From assembly GCA_041396845.1 (NCBI GenBank), contig JAWKXU010000002.1, positions 186,001-250,000 of the forward strand: a stretch of 64,000 nucleotides of DNA, given 5' to 3'. Position numbers and translations under genes: made by a program. Under the pieces are notes generated by a model. That model was not told the DNA's origin. It saw only the letters and a list, made by a program, of their open reading frames with translations, and did no database searches. The DNA comes from JAWKXU01 sp020446465 (GTDB taxonomy: Bacteria > Pseudomonadota > Alphaproteobacteria > Sphingomonadales > Sphingomonadaceae). Positions 18,321 through 28,489 of this stretch are shown here, in pieces (within the stretch, counting starts at the first letter, position 1; each line of letters opens with the position of its first letter).

Positions 18321-19276
18321 GGCTTATACTCCGGCAAGGGTTGGCCTTTCAGCAGCGAGCCGACCCCGTCATTTTCGAGCTGCTCTGTCACGGTGCGGAG
18401 CGCCTTGGTCGTGGCGCGCAATTCGCGCAGAGCCGCATCGGCAGCCGGCAGCGTGCTTTCGGAAAGTTGCTTTGCCGCAGGCTGGGTTTCGTCCAGCGTC
18501 GCGGCAAGCGCATCGGCGGCCTTCTTGCTGGATTTCAGCGTTTCGCGCAATTCGCTCGCCAGCGATTGCCCGTCATCGCTGTTAAGCAACTGGTTGGTGG
18601 ACCCCATCACCTGTTCAAACGCATCGAGCGCCTCGCTCGCCTGCCGCAAGGTCACTTGCAATTCGTCCAGCGTGCGTTCGATCTTGGGCGAGGCATCGGC
18701 AAGGTGCCCCGTCATTCGTTCCGTATTGGCAAGAATGCCTTCCAGCGATTTCTGGTTCCGGTCAGAAAGCATCAGCGTCAGCCGCTCTGTCAGCGTAGCC
18801 AGCCGCTCCAGCAAAAGCGGGGCGTTTGCCAGTAATTCGCCGAGGCCACCCGGCTTGGTCGGGATGACAGGCACGCCTTCGGGACAGGCGGCGCCCTTGT
18901 CCTCATCACAGGTAATCGGCGGCGCATCGCGGCGCGCGCCGTCCAGCAGAATGGTCGAAACGCCGGTGAAAGACCCCTGTATCGTGGCTGTCGTGCCAAC
19001 ACGAATGGGCACTTCGTTATCAACCGCGATACGCACCAGCACGAAAGCGGGGTCTTTTTCCCATAGCTTGATCTTGCGCACTTGCCCCACCGGCACCCCG
19101 GCGAAAGAAACGGTGGAGCCATTGGCAAGCCCTGCCACGGACTGTTTGAAGAAGATGTCGTATTCGTTCTGCTCGCCCGCGCCCAGCCGCGCCAGCCAGA
19201 CGATGAACACGGCCAGCGCCCCCAGCAGCGCCAGCGTCACCGTGCCGACAAGAATATGATTTGCGCGTGTTTCCAT
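18317..19276 (-). CDS. mlaD: MCE-domain phospholipid-binding protein MlaD
   Basis: Periplasmic substrate-binding subunit of the Mla phospholipid transporter. One N-terminal transmembrane helix (ILVGTVTLALLGALAVFIVWLA) is followed by a single MCE domain (VAGLANGSTVSFAGVPVGQVRKIKL, TATIQGSFTGVSTILLDG). A long helical C-terminal region (about 180-300) is predicted to be coiled coil. At 319 residues it is longer than E. coli MlaD and resembles the alphaproteobacterial type. Confidence 0.93.
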   Translation of the reverse strand: METRANHILVGTVTLALLGALAVFIVWLARLGAGEQNEYDIFFKQSVAGLANGSTVSFAGVPVGQVRKIKLWEKDPAFVLVRIAVDNEVPIRVGTTATIQGSFTGVSTILLDGARRDAPPITCDEDKGAACPEGVPVIPTKPGGLGELLANAPLLLERLATLTERLTLMLSDRNQKSLEGILANTERMTGHLADASPKIERTLDELQVTLRQASEALDAFEQVMGSTNQLLNSDDGQSLASELRETLKSSKKAADALAATLDETQPAAKQLSESTLPAADAALRELRATTKALRTVTEQLENDGVGSLLKGQPLPEYKP

Positions 19277-19314
19277 CGCTTGCCCCTATGCCCCCTCGTC
19301 CGCGCGCTTGTCCA

Positions 19315-20148
19315 TCATCTTGCGCCAGGCCCGGCTGCCGCACGCTCTTTCGTTCGCATCGCTGCGCGCCCGCGCGGGCCGTTGAAATACTCTTGAATCC
19401 ATGGATGGTCGCTATCCATCAATTCCTGAATGGTTCCCACCGCAATCACCCGCTTGTCCGCCAGCACGGCCACCCGGTCACAGATGGCGTGGAGCGTGTC
19501 GAGATCATGGGTGATGAGAAAAACGGTGAGGCCGAGCGTGTCCTGCAGTTCCTTGGTCAGGTCGTCGAACTTGGCCGCGCCGATCGGATCAAGGCCCGCC
19601 GTTGGTTCGTCCAGAAACAGCAGTTCCGGATCAAGCGCAAGCGCCCGCGCCAGCCCGGCACGCTTCTTCATTCCGCCCGAAAGTTCTGAAGGATACTTGG
19701 ACACGGCATCTTCGGGCAGCCCGGACAGAATCACCTTGTACCGGGCGATTTCGTGCATGAACTCCGGTTCGATATCCGGGTAGAATTGCTTGAGCGGGAC
19801 TTCCACGTTCTCACCCACGGTGAGGGTTGAAAACAGCGCCCCGCCCTGGAACAACACGCCCCACCTGTTACGCACGCCCAGCACTGTATCGGGCTGTTCG
19901 CCAGTGATTGAGCGCCCCATGACTTCGATGTGTCCGGCAGCAGGGGTCTGCAAGCCGATGATCGAACGCATCAGCACCGATTTGCCGGTGCCCGACCCGC
20001 CGACGACACCCAGAATCTCCCCCCGCCGCACTTTCAGCGAAAGGTCTTCATGGACGGTATGCGTCCCGAACCTGTTGACCAGGCCTTCCACGATGACCGG
20101 ATAGTCACCCTGAAACCGTCGGAAATCCTGTGTCTCCTCCTCGCTCAT
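19315..20148 (-). CDS. mlaF: Phospholipid-transport ABC ATPase MlaF
   Basis: Cytoplasmic ATPase of the MlaFED complex. Walker A is GGSGTGKSVLMR, the signature is ELSGGMKKRAGLARAL and Walker B is LLFLDEPTAGLDP, followed by LITHDLDTLH. I start it at ATG 20148 (SEEETQDFRRF), which overlaps the mlaE stop by 4 bases. An upstream in-frame extension would only encode a shadow of mlaE. About 277 residues. Confidence 0.96.
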   Translation of the reverse strand: MSEEETQDFRRFQGDYPVIVEGLVNRFGTHTVHEDLSLKVRRGEILGVVGGSGTGKSVLMRSIIGLQTPAAGHIEVMGRSITGEQPDTVLGVRNRWGVLFQGGALFSTLTVGENVEVPLKQFYPDIEPEFMHEIARYKVILSGLPEDAVSKYPSELSGGMKKRAGLARALALDPELLFLDEPTAGLDPIGAAKFDDLTKELQDTLGLTVFLITHDLDTLHAICDRVAVLADKRVIAVGTIQELMDSDHPWIQEYFNGPRGRAAMRTKERAAAGPGAR

Positions 20149-21257
20149 CCCCAGCCGATCTCCGTGAAAAATACGGCAAAGAAGGCGTCGAGCACAATCA
20201 CTGCGAAAATCGCCTGCACCACGGCCTTGGTCGTGCGCCGCCCCACCTGTTCGGAATTGCCTTCGACGCGCATCCCCTGATAACAACCCGTCAGGCCCAC
20301 TATCAGGCCAAAGACAGGCGCCTTGAGCAACCCGACCCATAAATCGTGCGTCGGCACAACTTCCTGGATTCGCATCAGGAACGTGAAAAACGGCATATCA
20401 AGCAGAAGATCGCCAACCACCGCACCGCCGATGATTGACAGGCACGAGGAATAGAAACCAAGCAGGATCATCATGAACGTGCAGGCCAGCACGCGCGGAA
20501 TGACCAGCGCTTCTATCGGTGAAATGCCGATGGTGCGCATCGCGTCCACTTCCTCGGTCAGCTTCATGGTGCCGATTTGCGCGGCAAAGGCAGAGCCGGA
20601 ACGACCCGCGACCATGATCGCCGTCATCAGCACGCCCAGTTCGCGCAGCGTAATCCGCCCCACAAGGTTGACCGTCAGCGTTTCAGCGCCAAACTGTGCC
20701 AACTGGACTGACCCTTGCTGGGCGATCACGATACCGATCAGGAAGCTCATCAACCCGATAATCGGCAGCGAATCGACCCCAACCAGTTCCAGTTGTCGCA
20801 CGACTGCCTTTCCCGGAAGGCGCCGAGGGTGACGGATAAGGCTGCCGACTGCCAGCACGATCTGGCCCAGAAAGCCCAGAACTGCCTTTATCCCGTTCCA
20901 GTATTCCCCCATCCGCAAGCCTACGGCGAGAGGAACGCGTTCCCAGAAAGGTTTACGCGGCGGGATTATCGCCGCATTGTTGGCACTGGCCCCCACAGCA
21001 TCAAGCAGACGCTGCGCGCGATCGCTCGCGCCGACAATCTGCGCGCCGTGGCGTTCTGCAATGCTGCGCGCCAGCCACGCGCCCACGGTGTCAATCTCTG
21101 TAACGCCGGACAAATCCACTTCGGCCAGTGCATAGGAAAGGTCGCGCAAATCCTCATCCACCGTGCCGATGGTGGCGACAAGATAGGGACCGGACAGCCG
21201 CAAACGCGCCGCCCCGTCCTCTCTCTCCTCAATCTCGTAGTGCGCCCCAATAGTCAT
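20145..21257 (-). CDS. mlaE: Phospholipid-transport permease MlaE with N-terminal STAS domain
   Basis: Integral-membrane subunit of the Mla system. Residues 1-95 look like a STAS domain (LSYALAEVDLSGVTEIDTVGAW), so the MlaB function appears fused here rather than encoded separately. The permease core follows with VDSLPIIGLMSFLIGIVIAQQG, LMTAIMVAGRSGSAFAAQIGTMKLTEEVDAM and PRVLACTFMMILL. ATG 21257 is my start; further upstream the frame is not conserved-looking. It diverges from valS. Confidence 0.93.
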   Translation of the reverse strand: MTIGAHYEIEEREDGAARLRLSGPYLVATIGTVDEDLRDLSYALAEVDLSGVTEIDTVGAWLARSIAERHGAQIVGASDRAQRLLDAVGASANNAAIIPPRKPFWERVPLAVGLRMGEYWNGIKAVLGFLGQIVLAVGSLIRHPRRLPGKAVVRQLELVGVDSLPIIGLMSFLIGIVIAQQGSVQLAQFGAETLTVNLVGRITLRELGVLMTAIMVAGRSGSAFAAQIGTMKLTEEVDAMRTIGISPIEALVIPRVLACTFMMILLGFYSSCLSIIGGAVVGDLLLDMPFFTFLMRIQEVVPTHDLWVGLLKAPVFGLIVGLTGCYQGMRVEGNSEQVGRRTTKAVVQAIFAVIVLDAFFAVFFTEIGWG

Positions 21258-21367
21258 CGCAGGGGGGTATGCGCGGAATCCGCCGCGCCGACAAGGTGTT
21301 GGAGACAAGTCATTGCGTCAGCGGCAAGCCACTGGCAAAGGCCGCGCTCAAGGAAAAGACTGCAGAC

Positions 21368-24088
21368 ATGACCACAAACCAGCTCGACACGACATTCGAT
21401 CCCGCCGCGATTGAGGCAAAATGGTATTCCCATTGGGAAGGCAACGGCCTGTTCCGGCCCGAACGACCGGACGCGACGCCGTTCACCATCGTCAATCCGC
21501 CGCCCAATGTCACTGGCAGCCTTCATATCGGGCACGCGCTCGATAACACCCTGCAGGATATCGTCATCCGGTACGAACGCCTGCGCGGCAAGGATGCGCT
21601 GTGGGTTGTCGGGACCGACCATGCCGGCATTGCGACGCAGATGGTGGTCGAACGCCAGATGGAAGCGGCAGGCGACAAGCGCAGCAACTACACCCGCGAA
21701 CAGTTCGTGGACAAAGTCTGGGACTGGAAACACGAAAGCGGCGGACAGATCACCCGCCAGTTGCGCCGGCTGGGCTGTTCGATGGACTGGAGCCGCGAAC
21801 AGTTCACCATGGACCCGCATTTTACCAAGGCGGTCGTGAAAGTCTTTGTGGACCTTTACAACAAGGGACTGATCTATCGCGACAAACGGCTGGTCAACTG
21901 GGACCCGAAGCTGAAAACCGCGATTTCCGACCTCGAAGTGGAAACGCGCGAGGTCAAGGGCGGCTTCTGGCATTTCAAATACCCACTGGCCGATGGCGTA
22001 ATGCTCGACAACGGCCAGGACTATATCGAGGTCGCCACGACCCGGCCCGAAACGATGCTGGCCGATATGGCCGTGGCAGTTCACCCGGACGACCCGCGCT
22101 ATCAATCGGTCATCGGCAAGGATATTCTCCAACCCATCACCGGACGCCGTTTCAAGGTGGTGGCCGATGAACACGCCGACCCGGAACTCGGCAGCGGTGC
22201 AGTGAAGATCACGCCCGGACACGATTTCAACGACTTTGAAGTGGGCAAGCGCGCAGGGATTGCCCCTGCGGACATGCTCAACATGTTCGATGCCGAAGCC
22301 AACGTCGTGCAAACCGCCGATGGCCTGATCCCCGATCGCTATATCGGCATGGAACGCTTTGCCGCGCGCGATGCCGTGGTGGCCGAGTTGAAAGAACAGG
22401 GCTTCCTTATCCCCCATGTCACCAAGGACAAGGACGGGGAGGACATCGCACTCGACGCCGAACCGCGCACAATCCAGACCCCGTTTGGCGATCGTGGCGG
22501 GGTGGTGATCGAACCATGGTTGACCGACCAGTGGTATGTAAATGCCGAGGAACTGGCCAAGGCCCCGATCGAGGCAGTGAAGAGCGGCGCGGTCGAGATC
22601 GTGCCAAAGACATGGGAAAAAACCTTCTTCAACTGGATGGAAAACATCCAGCCGTGGTGCGTTTCCCGCCAGCTATGGTGGGGCCACCGGATTCCGGCGT
22701 GGTATGCAGACAATGGCGAGGTGTTCGTTGCAGCCACCGAAGAAGAAGCACGAAACCTGGCAGGCGAAGGCGTCACGCTGACCCGCGACCCGGACGTCCT
22801 CGATACCTGGTTCTCGTCCGCCCTGTGGCCTTTCGCTACGCTCGGCTGGCCGGATGAAAGCGCGCCGCTTTTGAACAAGCACTATCCCAACGATCTGCTC
22901 GTTTCGGGGTTCGACATCCTGTTCTTCTGGGATGCGCGCATGATGATGATGGGGCAGGCCATGACGGGCCAGAACCCGTGGCCGCGGCTTTATCTGCACG
23001 GCCTTGTCCGCGCTGCCGACGGCGCAAAAATGTCCAAGTCCAAGGGCAATGTCGTCGATCCGCTGGGGCTGATCGACAAATATGGCGCCGATGCGCTGCG
23101 CTTCTTCATGGCGGCAATGGAAAGCCAGGGCCGCGACGTGAAGATGGATGAACGGCGGGTGGAAGGCTATCGCAACTTTGCCACCAAGTTGTGGAATGCG
23201 ACCCGTTTCTGCCAGTCCAACGGAATTACAGCATCAACCAGTATCGCCGCGCCACAATCAAAGCTGGCAGTCAACACGTGGATCATTGGCGAAGTGGCAC
23301 AATGCCTTGCCGAACTGGACAAGGCGATGGCCGATCTGCGTTTCGATGCGGCTGCCAACACCATCTATCACTTCGTCTGGGACCGTTTCTGCGACTGGTA
23401 TCTGGAATTGATCAAGCCCGTCTTTCAGGGCGATGCCGACAGCGCGCCAGCCAGGGAAACACGCGAAGTCGCCGGATGGGTGCTCGACCAGATCCTTGTC
23501 ATGCTCCACCCCTTCATGCCGTTTATCACGGAAGAGCTGTGGTCCAAACAGGGCGACCGGGCGAACTATCCCTTGATCACCGCCAGTTGGCCCGACCCGC
23601 AGGCAACAGTGGACGCCAATGCCAAGGCAGCGATTGACTGGGTGATCGACCTTACTACCGCGACCCGTGCGGCAAAGGCAGAACTTGGCATTGCGCCCGG
23701 CGCAAAGCTGGCAGCGTTCTGCGCCCAACCGTCAGACCGCGCACGGCAGGTGGTGGAGCGCAGTTCTGCCGCCATCGAACGGCTCGCCCGCCTGACGCCC
23801 GTGACATTTGGCGAAGCCCCGGCAGGCCCGGCCATGCAGATTACTGCGGCAGGCGATGTCTTTGTCATTCCGCTCGAAGGCGTGATCGACATTGCGGCGG
23901 AAAAGGCGCGGCTGGAAAAGGCGCTGGCCGCTTCGCAGAAGGAAGCCAAATCTTTGGAAGGCAGGCTTTCCAACCCCAAGTTCATCGAAAAGGCCAAACC
24001 CGAAGCGGTTAAAAAAGCACGCGCCGACCATACCCACCATGCCGCCGAAGCAGAACGGCTGAACGCGGCTCTCACGCGGCTGGGATAA
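21368..24088 (+). CDS. valS: Valyl-tRNA synthetase
   Basis: Class I synthetase that charges tRNA(Val). The HIGH motif appears as HIGHALD (in GSLHIGHALDNT) and KMSKS as GAKMSKSKGNVVDP. The CP1 editing domain carries TTRPETMLADMAVAVHPDD. The anticodon-binding domain and a C-terminal coiled-coil arm (AEKARLEKALAASQKEAKSLEGRL) complete it. About 906 residues from ATG 21368. An earlier in-frame start would add 33 residues overlapping the mlaE promoter region and is unlikely. Confidence 0.98.
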   Translation: MTTNQLDTTFDPAAIEAKWYSHWEGNGLFRPERPDATPFTIVNPPPNVTGSLHIGHALDNTLQDIVIRYERLRGKDALWVVGTDHAGIATQMVVERQMEAAGDKRSNYTREQFVDKVWDWKHESGGQITRQLRRLGCSMDWSREQFTMDPHFTKAVVKVFVDLYNKGLIYRDKRLVNWDPKLKTAISDLEVETREVKGGFWHFKYPLADGVMLDNGQDYIEVATTRPETMLADMAVAVHPDDPRYQSVIGKDILQPITGRRFKVVADEHADPELGSGAVKITPGHDFNDFEVGKRAGIAPADMLNMFDAEANVVQTADGLIPDRYIGMERFAARDAVVAELKEQGFLIPHVTKDKDGEDIALDAEPRTIQTPFGDRGGVVIEPWLTDQWYVNAEELAKAPIEAVKSGAVEIVPKTWEKTFFNWMENIQPWCVSRQLWWGHRIPAWYADNGEVFVAATEEEARNLAGEGVTLTRDPDVLDTWFSSALWPFATLGWPDESAPLLNKHYPNDLLVSGFDILFFWDARMMMMGQAMTGQNPWPRLYLHGLVRAADGAKMSKSKGNVVDPLGLIDKYGADALRFFMAAMESQGRDVKMDERRVEGYRNFATKLWNATRFCQSNGITASTSIAAPQSKLAVNTWIIGEVAQCLAELDKAMADLRFDAAANTIYHFVWDRFCDWYLELIKPVFQGDADSAPARETREVAGWVLDQILVMLHPFMPFITEELWSKQGDRANYPLITASWPDPQATVDANAKAAIDWVIDLTTATRAAKAELGIAPGAKLAAFCAQPSDRARQVVERSSAAIERLARLTPVTFGEAPAGPAMQITAAGDVFVIPLEGVIDIAAEKARLEKALAASQKEAKSLEGRLSNPKFIEKAKPEAVKKARADHTHHAAEAERLNAALTRLG

Positions 24089-24089
24089 T

Positions 24090-24824
24090 GTGGCGCTAAC
24101 CCTCGCCACGACGACACCGGGCGAGCCGGAACTGTTCGCCAGCCTCCAGGGCGAAGGGCCAAGCGCGGGCGTGCCGGTCGCATTTGTGCGTCTGTCGCGC
24201 TGCAACCTTGCCTGCCAGTGGTGCGATACGGCCTATACCTGGCGCTTTACCGGCGACAATCGCCCGCACCGCGATGGCACCAGCTATGACCGTGCTGCCA
24301 ACCAGATCACGCTGGACGAAACGGATGTGGCAGCTCGGATCGCCGCGCTGGGCCAATCGCGCCTTGTCGTGACGGGTGGGGAACCATTGCTGCAAGGGGC
24401 CGCACTGGCGAAAATGCTGGCGCATTTGCCCGACATGGCAGTCGAAGTGGAAACCAACGGCACTGTCGCGCCGCACCCGGCGCTCGATCCGCTGATCGCG
24501 CAATACAACGTCAGCCCCAAACTCGCGCACAGTGGCAACCCGGCGGACATCGCACTGATCCCCGAACGCCTGCGCGCTTTCGCCGCCGACGCGCGGGCGT
24601 GGTTCAAGTTCGTCATTGGCGAACCGCAGGATGTGGCCGAAGTTCTGGACTTGCAACAACGCTATGCCCTGCCCCCGGCCCGGATTTTCCTGATGGCCGA
24701 AGGCACCGACAGCGCGACCTTGCGCGAACGCCAGCAATGGCTGTCAGACCTCTGCCTGAACCACGGATTCCGCATGAGCGACCGCCTGCATATCCACCTT
24801 TATGGCGATACGCGGGGGAGTTGA
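24090..24824 (+). CDS. queE: 7-carboxy-7-deazaguanine synthase QueE
   Basis: Radical SAM enzyme of queuosine biosynthesis that contracts 6-carboxytetrahydropterin to CDG. The cluster motif is CNLACQWCDT (CxxxCxxC). It begins with FASLQGEGPSAGVPVAFVRLSRC and has VVTGGEPLLQ. It starts with GTG 24090, one base after the valS stop, so it is probably co-transcribed with valS. 244 residues. Confidence 0.95.
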   Translation: MALTLATTTPGEPELFASLQGEGPSAGVPVAFVRLSRCNLACQWCDTAYTWRFTGDNRPHRDGTSYDRAANQITLDETDVAARIAALGQSRLVVTGGEPLLQGAALAKMLAHLPDMAVEVETNGTVAPHPALDPLIAQYNVSPKLAHSGNPADIALIPERLRAFAADARAWFKFVIGEPQDVAEVLDLQQRYALPPARIFLMAEGTDSATLRERQQWLSDLCLNHGFRMSDRLHIHLYGDTRGS

Positions 24825-24829
24825 TTGTT

Positions 24830-26641
24830 CTATTTACCCTGAGAGCGCCAGCGCTGAACAATGCGCTGCACCGAATCTTCTTCGCCGCCGGAACTGCTCC
24901 ACAATTCCACAAAGCTCGGGTCTTCGGACGCAGGCCGCCGCGATTCTTCGAGGTCATCAAATGCAACGCGGATCGGTATGGACACACCCTCACCGCAGAT
25001 AATGCACTCACGGTTACGCAAGGCGGGAATGGAATCGAGAAAACCGCGCGCACCTTCGGGCATGGCCGCTTTCACGAAACTTTGGTCGCGATCGTTGTTC
25101 AAACGCATCGAAATGATCGTGCCGCACTGCGACAACACGCCTTCGGCAAGGTCTGACGGGCGCTGCGTGATAAGGCCCAGCGAAATACCGTATTTACGGC
25201 CTTCCTTGGCGATACGGCTGAGGATACGGCCCACGGACGAACCATCGGCGTTCTTCTCGTTCGGCACATACCTGTGCGCTTCTTCGCAGACCAGCAGGAT
25301 CGGGCGCAGCTTTTCATCGCGCCCCCAGATGGCAAAGTCGAACACCAGACGGCTGAGCACAGCCACCACCGTTGACGTAATGTCGGACGGCACACCCGAC
25401 ACATCGACAATGGAAATCGGCTTGCCTGCCGATGGCATACGGAAAATCTTGGAAATGAACTCGGCCATGGTGTCGCCCACCAACATGCCGGAGAACATGA
25501 ACTGGTAACGCGGATCGCTTTTCAATTCGTCGATCTTGGTCTTGATCCGCATGAACGGGGCGCTGGACGATGCCTTGTCGAGCTTGCCCATTTCATCCTG
25601 AATAGTCGTGGTCAGGTCCGACAGGAGATAAGGAATGGGCGAATCCACCGTGATCTTGCCCAGATGTTCTGCCAGTCGGTTCTTTGACCGGGCCTTGAGC
25701 AGGCACTTGGCAAGGATGTCGGCATCCTCCTGCCGTTCATTGCCACTGGTCGTCAGGAATACCTCGCAGTGTTCCTCAAAGTTCATCAGCCAATAGGGCA
25801 TGGCGAGGTTCGACACGTCGAGGATCAGGCCATTGTTGCGGAACGCAGCGGAGTATTCCCCGTGCGGGTCGATCATCAGGATATGGCCATCGGGCGCAGC
25901 TTCACAGATGCGGTGCAGAATCAGCGAGGCGCTGGTCGATTTACCCGTGCCGGTCGACCCCAGCAGCGCAAAGTGTTTGCCCAGCATGGCGTCGATATAA
26001 ATTCCGGCGCGAATGTCCTTCGTCGGAAAGACGGTGCCGATCTGGATGCTGGAGCGTCCATCGCTGGCGTAAATTTGCCGCAAATCGGCATTGGTCGCAG
26101 GGTAAACCAGCGCACCGGGAATGGGGTAGCGGGTCACACCGCGGCGGAAGCTGTGGATCTTGCCCGTCAGCTTTTCCTCATCGCCTTCGCCCAGAAAGTC
26201 GATATTGGCGATGATGCCTTCTGCCCCGCGCCGGCCATCCTTCTTCTGCGTGCGGACGCTGGCAAGCAGCCAACCTGATCCGACACGAATCTTGATCTGG
26301 CTGCCCACTTGTCCGGCCAACGCAATCGATGGGTCTTCATCATTGAAACATTCGGTCAGACGCTGCGGGTCGAGCGCGATCTGGCTGCCCGATCCGGCGA
26401 TTTCCAGGACAACGCCGATTGGTAGCGCAGCATTCTCATTCTTCGGCGCCGGGGCTTGTTCGGGTGGCCTTGCTGCCCGCGGCGGGGCAGCTGCAACAGG
26501 CGCGGAAGCAGGAGTGGCCTGGGGTTGCGCACCATGGGTTGCCGGGGCTGGAGTCGCCGCCTGCGGAGCCTGGCTCTGGGGAGTTTCGCGCGTCATACCC
26601 GCGCGCATGGGATCGCCGAAATTATGATTCATATCGCTCAT
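24830..26641 (-). CDS. HerA-like ATP-binding protein (DUF87)
   Basis: Cytoplasmic FtsK/HerA-type P-loop ATPase. Residues 18-70 are a Pro/Ala/Gln-rich linker, followed by a beta-barrel (HAS-like) domain. Walker A GSTGTGKS lies at about 228-235 and Walker B-like ILLVCEEAHRYVP near 470, with LGLITQRPSDLAEGVLSQCG following. HerA proteins usually pump DNA with a NurA nuclease during end resection. No nuclease gene is adjacent here, so the role is uncertain. It converges with queE and is flanked by a 127-bp gap upstream. Confidence 0.88.
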   Translation of the reverse strand: MSDMNHNFGDPMRAGMTRETPQSQAPQAATPAPATHGAQPQATPASAPVAAAPPRAARPPEQAPAPKNENAALPIGVVLEIAGSGSQIALDPQRLTECFNDEDPSIALAGQVGSQIKIRVGSGWLLASVRTQKKDGRRGAEGIIANIDFLGEGDEEKLTGKIHSFRRGVTRYPIPGALVYPATNADLRQIYASDGRSSIQIGTVFPTKDIRAGIYIDAMLGKHFALLGSTGTGKSTSASLILHRICEAAPDGHILMIDPHGEYSAAFRNNGLILDVSNLAMPYWLMNFEEHCEVFLTTSGNERQEDADILAKCLLKARSKNRLAEHLGKITVDSPIPYLLSDLTTTIQDEMGKLDKASSSAPFMRIKTKIDELKSDPRYQFMFSGMLVGDTMAEFISKIFRMPSAGKPISIVDVSGVPSDITSTVVAVLSRLVFDFAIWGRDEKLRPILLVCEEAHRYVPNEKNADGSSVGRILSRIAKEGRKYGISLGLITQRPSDLAEGVLSQCGTIISMRLNNDRDQSFVKAAMPEGARGFLDSIPALRNRECIICGEGVSIPIRVAFDDLEESRRPASEDPSFVELWSSSGGEEDSVQRIVQRWRSQGK

Positions 26642-26768
26642 GCTGGAACAGTCCTGCCACCTTTGTATGGTCCATGGCCCGCCCTACCCCACACGAGGTT
26701 AATATCGCGTCAATCGCGGCAGAAGATCCTGCCGCCACCTTGGCCCATACGCGTAACAGGCCGTGGCC

Positions 26769-27521
26769 TTAGATCAGCGCGAAAAGCCTGCCCGCAGCCC
26801 AGCCCATCCCGATTGAAACAGCGACAACCAGAAGACCGTAAAGCAGCCCGCTGTTTTCCGCAAAAGCAGCAACAAAACGATCAAACCCCAGTTTCTTGAC
26901 TTCAACCGTGGCCGTTGCCGATGCGATCACCCGGCCTTTTGTAATGGCGAAAGTTTCCGCCTGATAACGCCCCGTTTGCACACTGGAGGGCAAGGCAATC
27001 CGCGCCTGATAGAGCACCTGTTCGCTGACTGTCACGCCATGCTCATCCTCTTTATAGAGGCCTTCGCGCTGCCGCAGATCGACCAGCCCGGCTGCAAAGC
27101 GCGCCTGTTCTTCCGGGCGAATCTTGCCGCTTGGGGAAAGCTGCAACCAGCCCAGACCCAGTTCGTAAATGGCCGCTGTCCGGTCATCGACAATCTCTGA
27201 AATCGGGCGCGACGCCGCCACCGCGAAGAAGGACGGTGCAGAGCGTAACGCGGTGCTGTCCGCATTGACCCAGATGCCAGCGATCTTGCGCTTTTCACGC
27301 AGCAAAATCGGCTGGGTTGGCCCTTTCAACACAACGACAATGTCATAATCCTGCCCCGCGCGCGCGCCCTGCGGATCGAGAATTGCGCCAAACAGCAACA
27401 ATTCTGTTCCGGTAAAACCCTGCTGAACATGGATTTCATGCTGCGAAACTTCGGGCACGAGGATCGGGTCGCGCGCCGCGCCCAGCATCAGCAGCGCAAC
27501 AAGGGCTATCAGCATTCTCAC
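26769..27521 (-). CDS. TIGR02186 family exported membrane protein
   Basis: Alphaproteobacterial protein of unknown function. It has a signal peptide at the N-terminus (LIALVALLMLGAA), a beta-rich periplasmic body (HEIHVQQGFTGTELLLFGAI, KGPTQPILLREKRKIAGIWVN) and one C-terminal transmembrane helix (LLYGLLVVAVSIGMGWAAG). It overlaps the upstream TauE/SafE gene by 4 bases. The pairing suggests a joint role in sulfite or organosulfonate export. Confidence 0.87.
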   Translation of the reverse strand: MRMLIALVALLMLGAARDPILVPEVSQHEIHVQQGFTGTELLLFGAILDPQGARAGQDYDIVVVLKGPTQPILLREKRKIAGIWVNADSTALRSAPSFFAVAASRPISEIVDDRTAAIYELGLGWLQLSPSGKIRPEEQARFAAGLVDLRQREGLYKEDEHGVTVSEQVLYQARIALPSSVQTGRYQAETFAITKGRVIASATATVEVKKLGFDRFVAAFAENSGLLYGLLVVAVSIGMGWAAGRLFALI

Positions 27522-28432
27522 AGCGGAATCACCGAATAGATTTCCGGTGGCCTGACGCCCAGTCCAAAGGCCATTTTCAGCGCAACACCCAGCACAATGG
27601 CTGCCAGCAACAGGCGCAACTGTTCCGGCTTGGCGCGCTGGGCGATCTTGGCACCAATCTGCGCGCCGGACACAGACCCCAGCAGCAGCAAAACTGCCAG
27701 AACAAGGTCCACTGCCCTGGTTGTCAGCGAATGCATCATCGTGGTGGCGATAGTCACAAACAGAATCTGGAAGAGCGACGTGCCGACAACCACATTGGCG
27801 CTCATCCCCAGAATATAAAGCATGGCCGGGACCATCACGAACCCGCCGCCAATCCCCATCAGCATCGTCAGGATGCCAACCCCAACGCCAAGCAGAAGCG
27901 GCGCAAGCGGCGAAATATAGAGGCCCGAACTGTAAAACCGCCAGCGCATCGGCAGGCTGGCGACCAGCGGGTGATGCCGCCGTTTGCGCGCCGGTTGCAT
28001 CTTGCCGCCTTTTTGCGCGCGCAAGGTCTGCAGGCTTTCGCGTCCCATCAGCCCGCCAATCGTGCCGAGCATCACGACATAAAGGATATTGATGACCGTA
28101 TCGATCTGCCCGATCGACTGGAGAAACCGGAACAGAACCGCGCCGATCCCCGCCCCCAGGATACCGCCGGCTGTCAGCACCAACCCCATGCGATAATCGA
28201 CCCCGCCGCGCCGGGTATGCGCCAGCACACCGGAAACGCTGGCGCCTGTCACCTGGCTGGCGGCCGATGCAGCGGCAACTGTCGGCGGAACACCATAGAA
28301 AATAAGCAGCGGCGTCGTCAGAAACCCGCCGCCGACCCCAAAAATGCCGGAAAGAACGCCAGTCAGCGCCCCCAGGCCAACAATGACCAGCCCGTTGACA
28401 GACAAATTGGCAATGGGGAGGTAAACATCCAT
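27518..28432 (-). CDS. Sulfite exporter TauE/SafE family protein
   Basis: Inner-membrane anion permease with eight or so helices. It has the family repeat GILSGIFGVGGGFLTTPLLI in the N-terminal half and GILTMLMGIGGGFVMVPAML in the C-terminal half. A positively charged central loop (RAQKGGKMQPARKRRHH) separates the halves. It likely exports sulfite, sulfoacetate or similar anions. First gene of a two-gene operon with TIGR02186. Confidence 0.9.
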   Translation of the reverse strand: MDVYLPIANLSVNGLVIVGLGALTGVLSGIFGVGGGFLTTPLLIFYGVPPTVAAASAASQVTGASVSGVLAHTRRGGVDYRMGLVLTAGGILGAGIGAVLFRFLQSIGQIDTVINILYVVMLGTIGGLMGRESLQTLRAQKGGKMQPARKRRHHPLVASLPMRWRFYSSGLYISPLAPLLLGVGVGILTMLMGIGGGFVMVPAMLYILGMSANVVVGTSLFQILFVTIATTMMHSLTTRAVDLVLAVLLLLGSVSGAQIGAKIAQRAKPEQLRLLLAAIVLGVALKMAFGLGVRPPEIYSVIPL

Positions 28433-28489
28433 TGCACCGGACTAGGACTCATCGCGGCGAACCGCAACGATCCCGTGACACAGAAGCGT

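Noticed and set aside
21254..22417. A 387-codon minus-strand frame opposite valS
   Set aside because: It mirrors the codon pattern of valS and has no recognisable domain.
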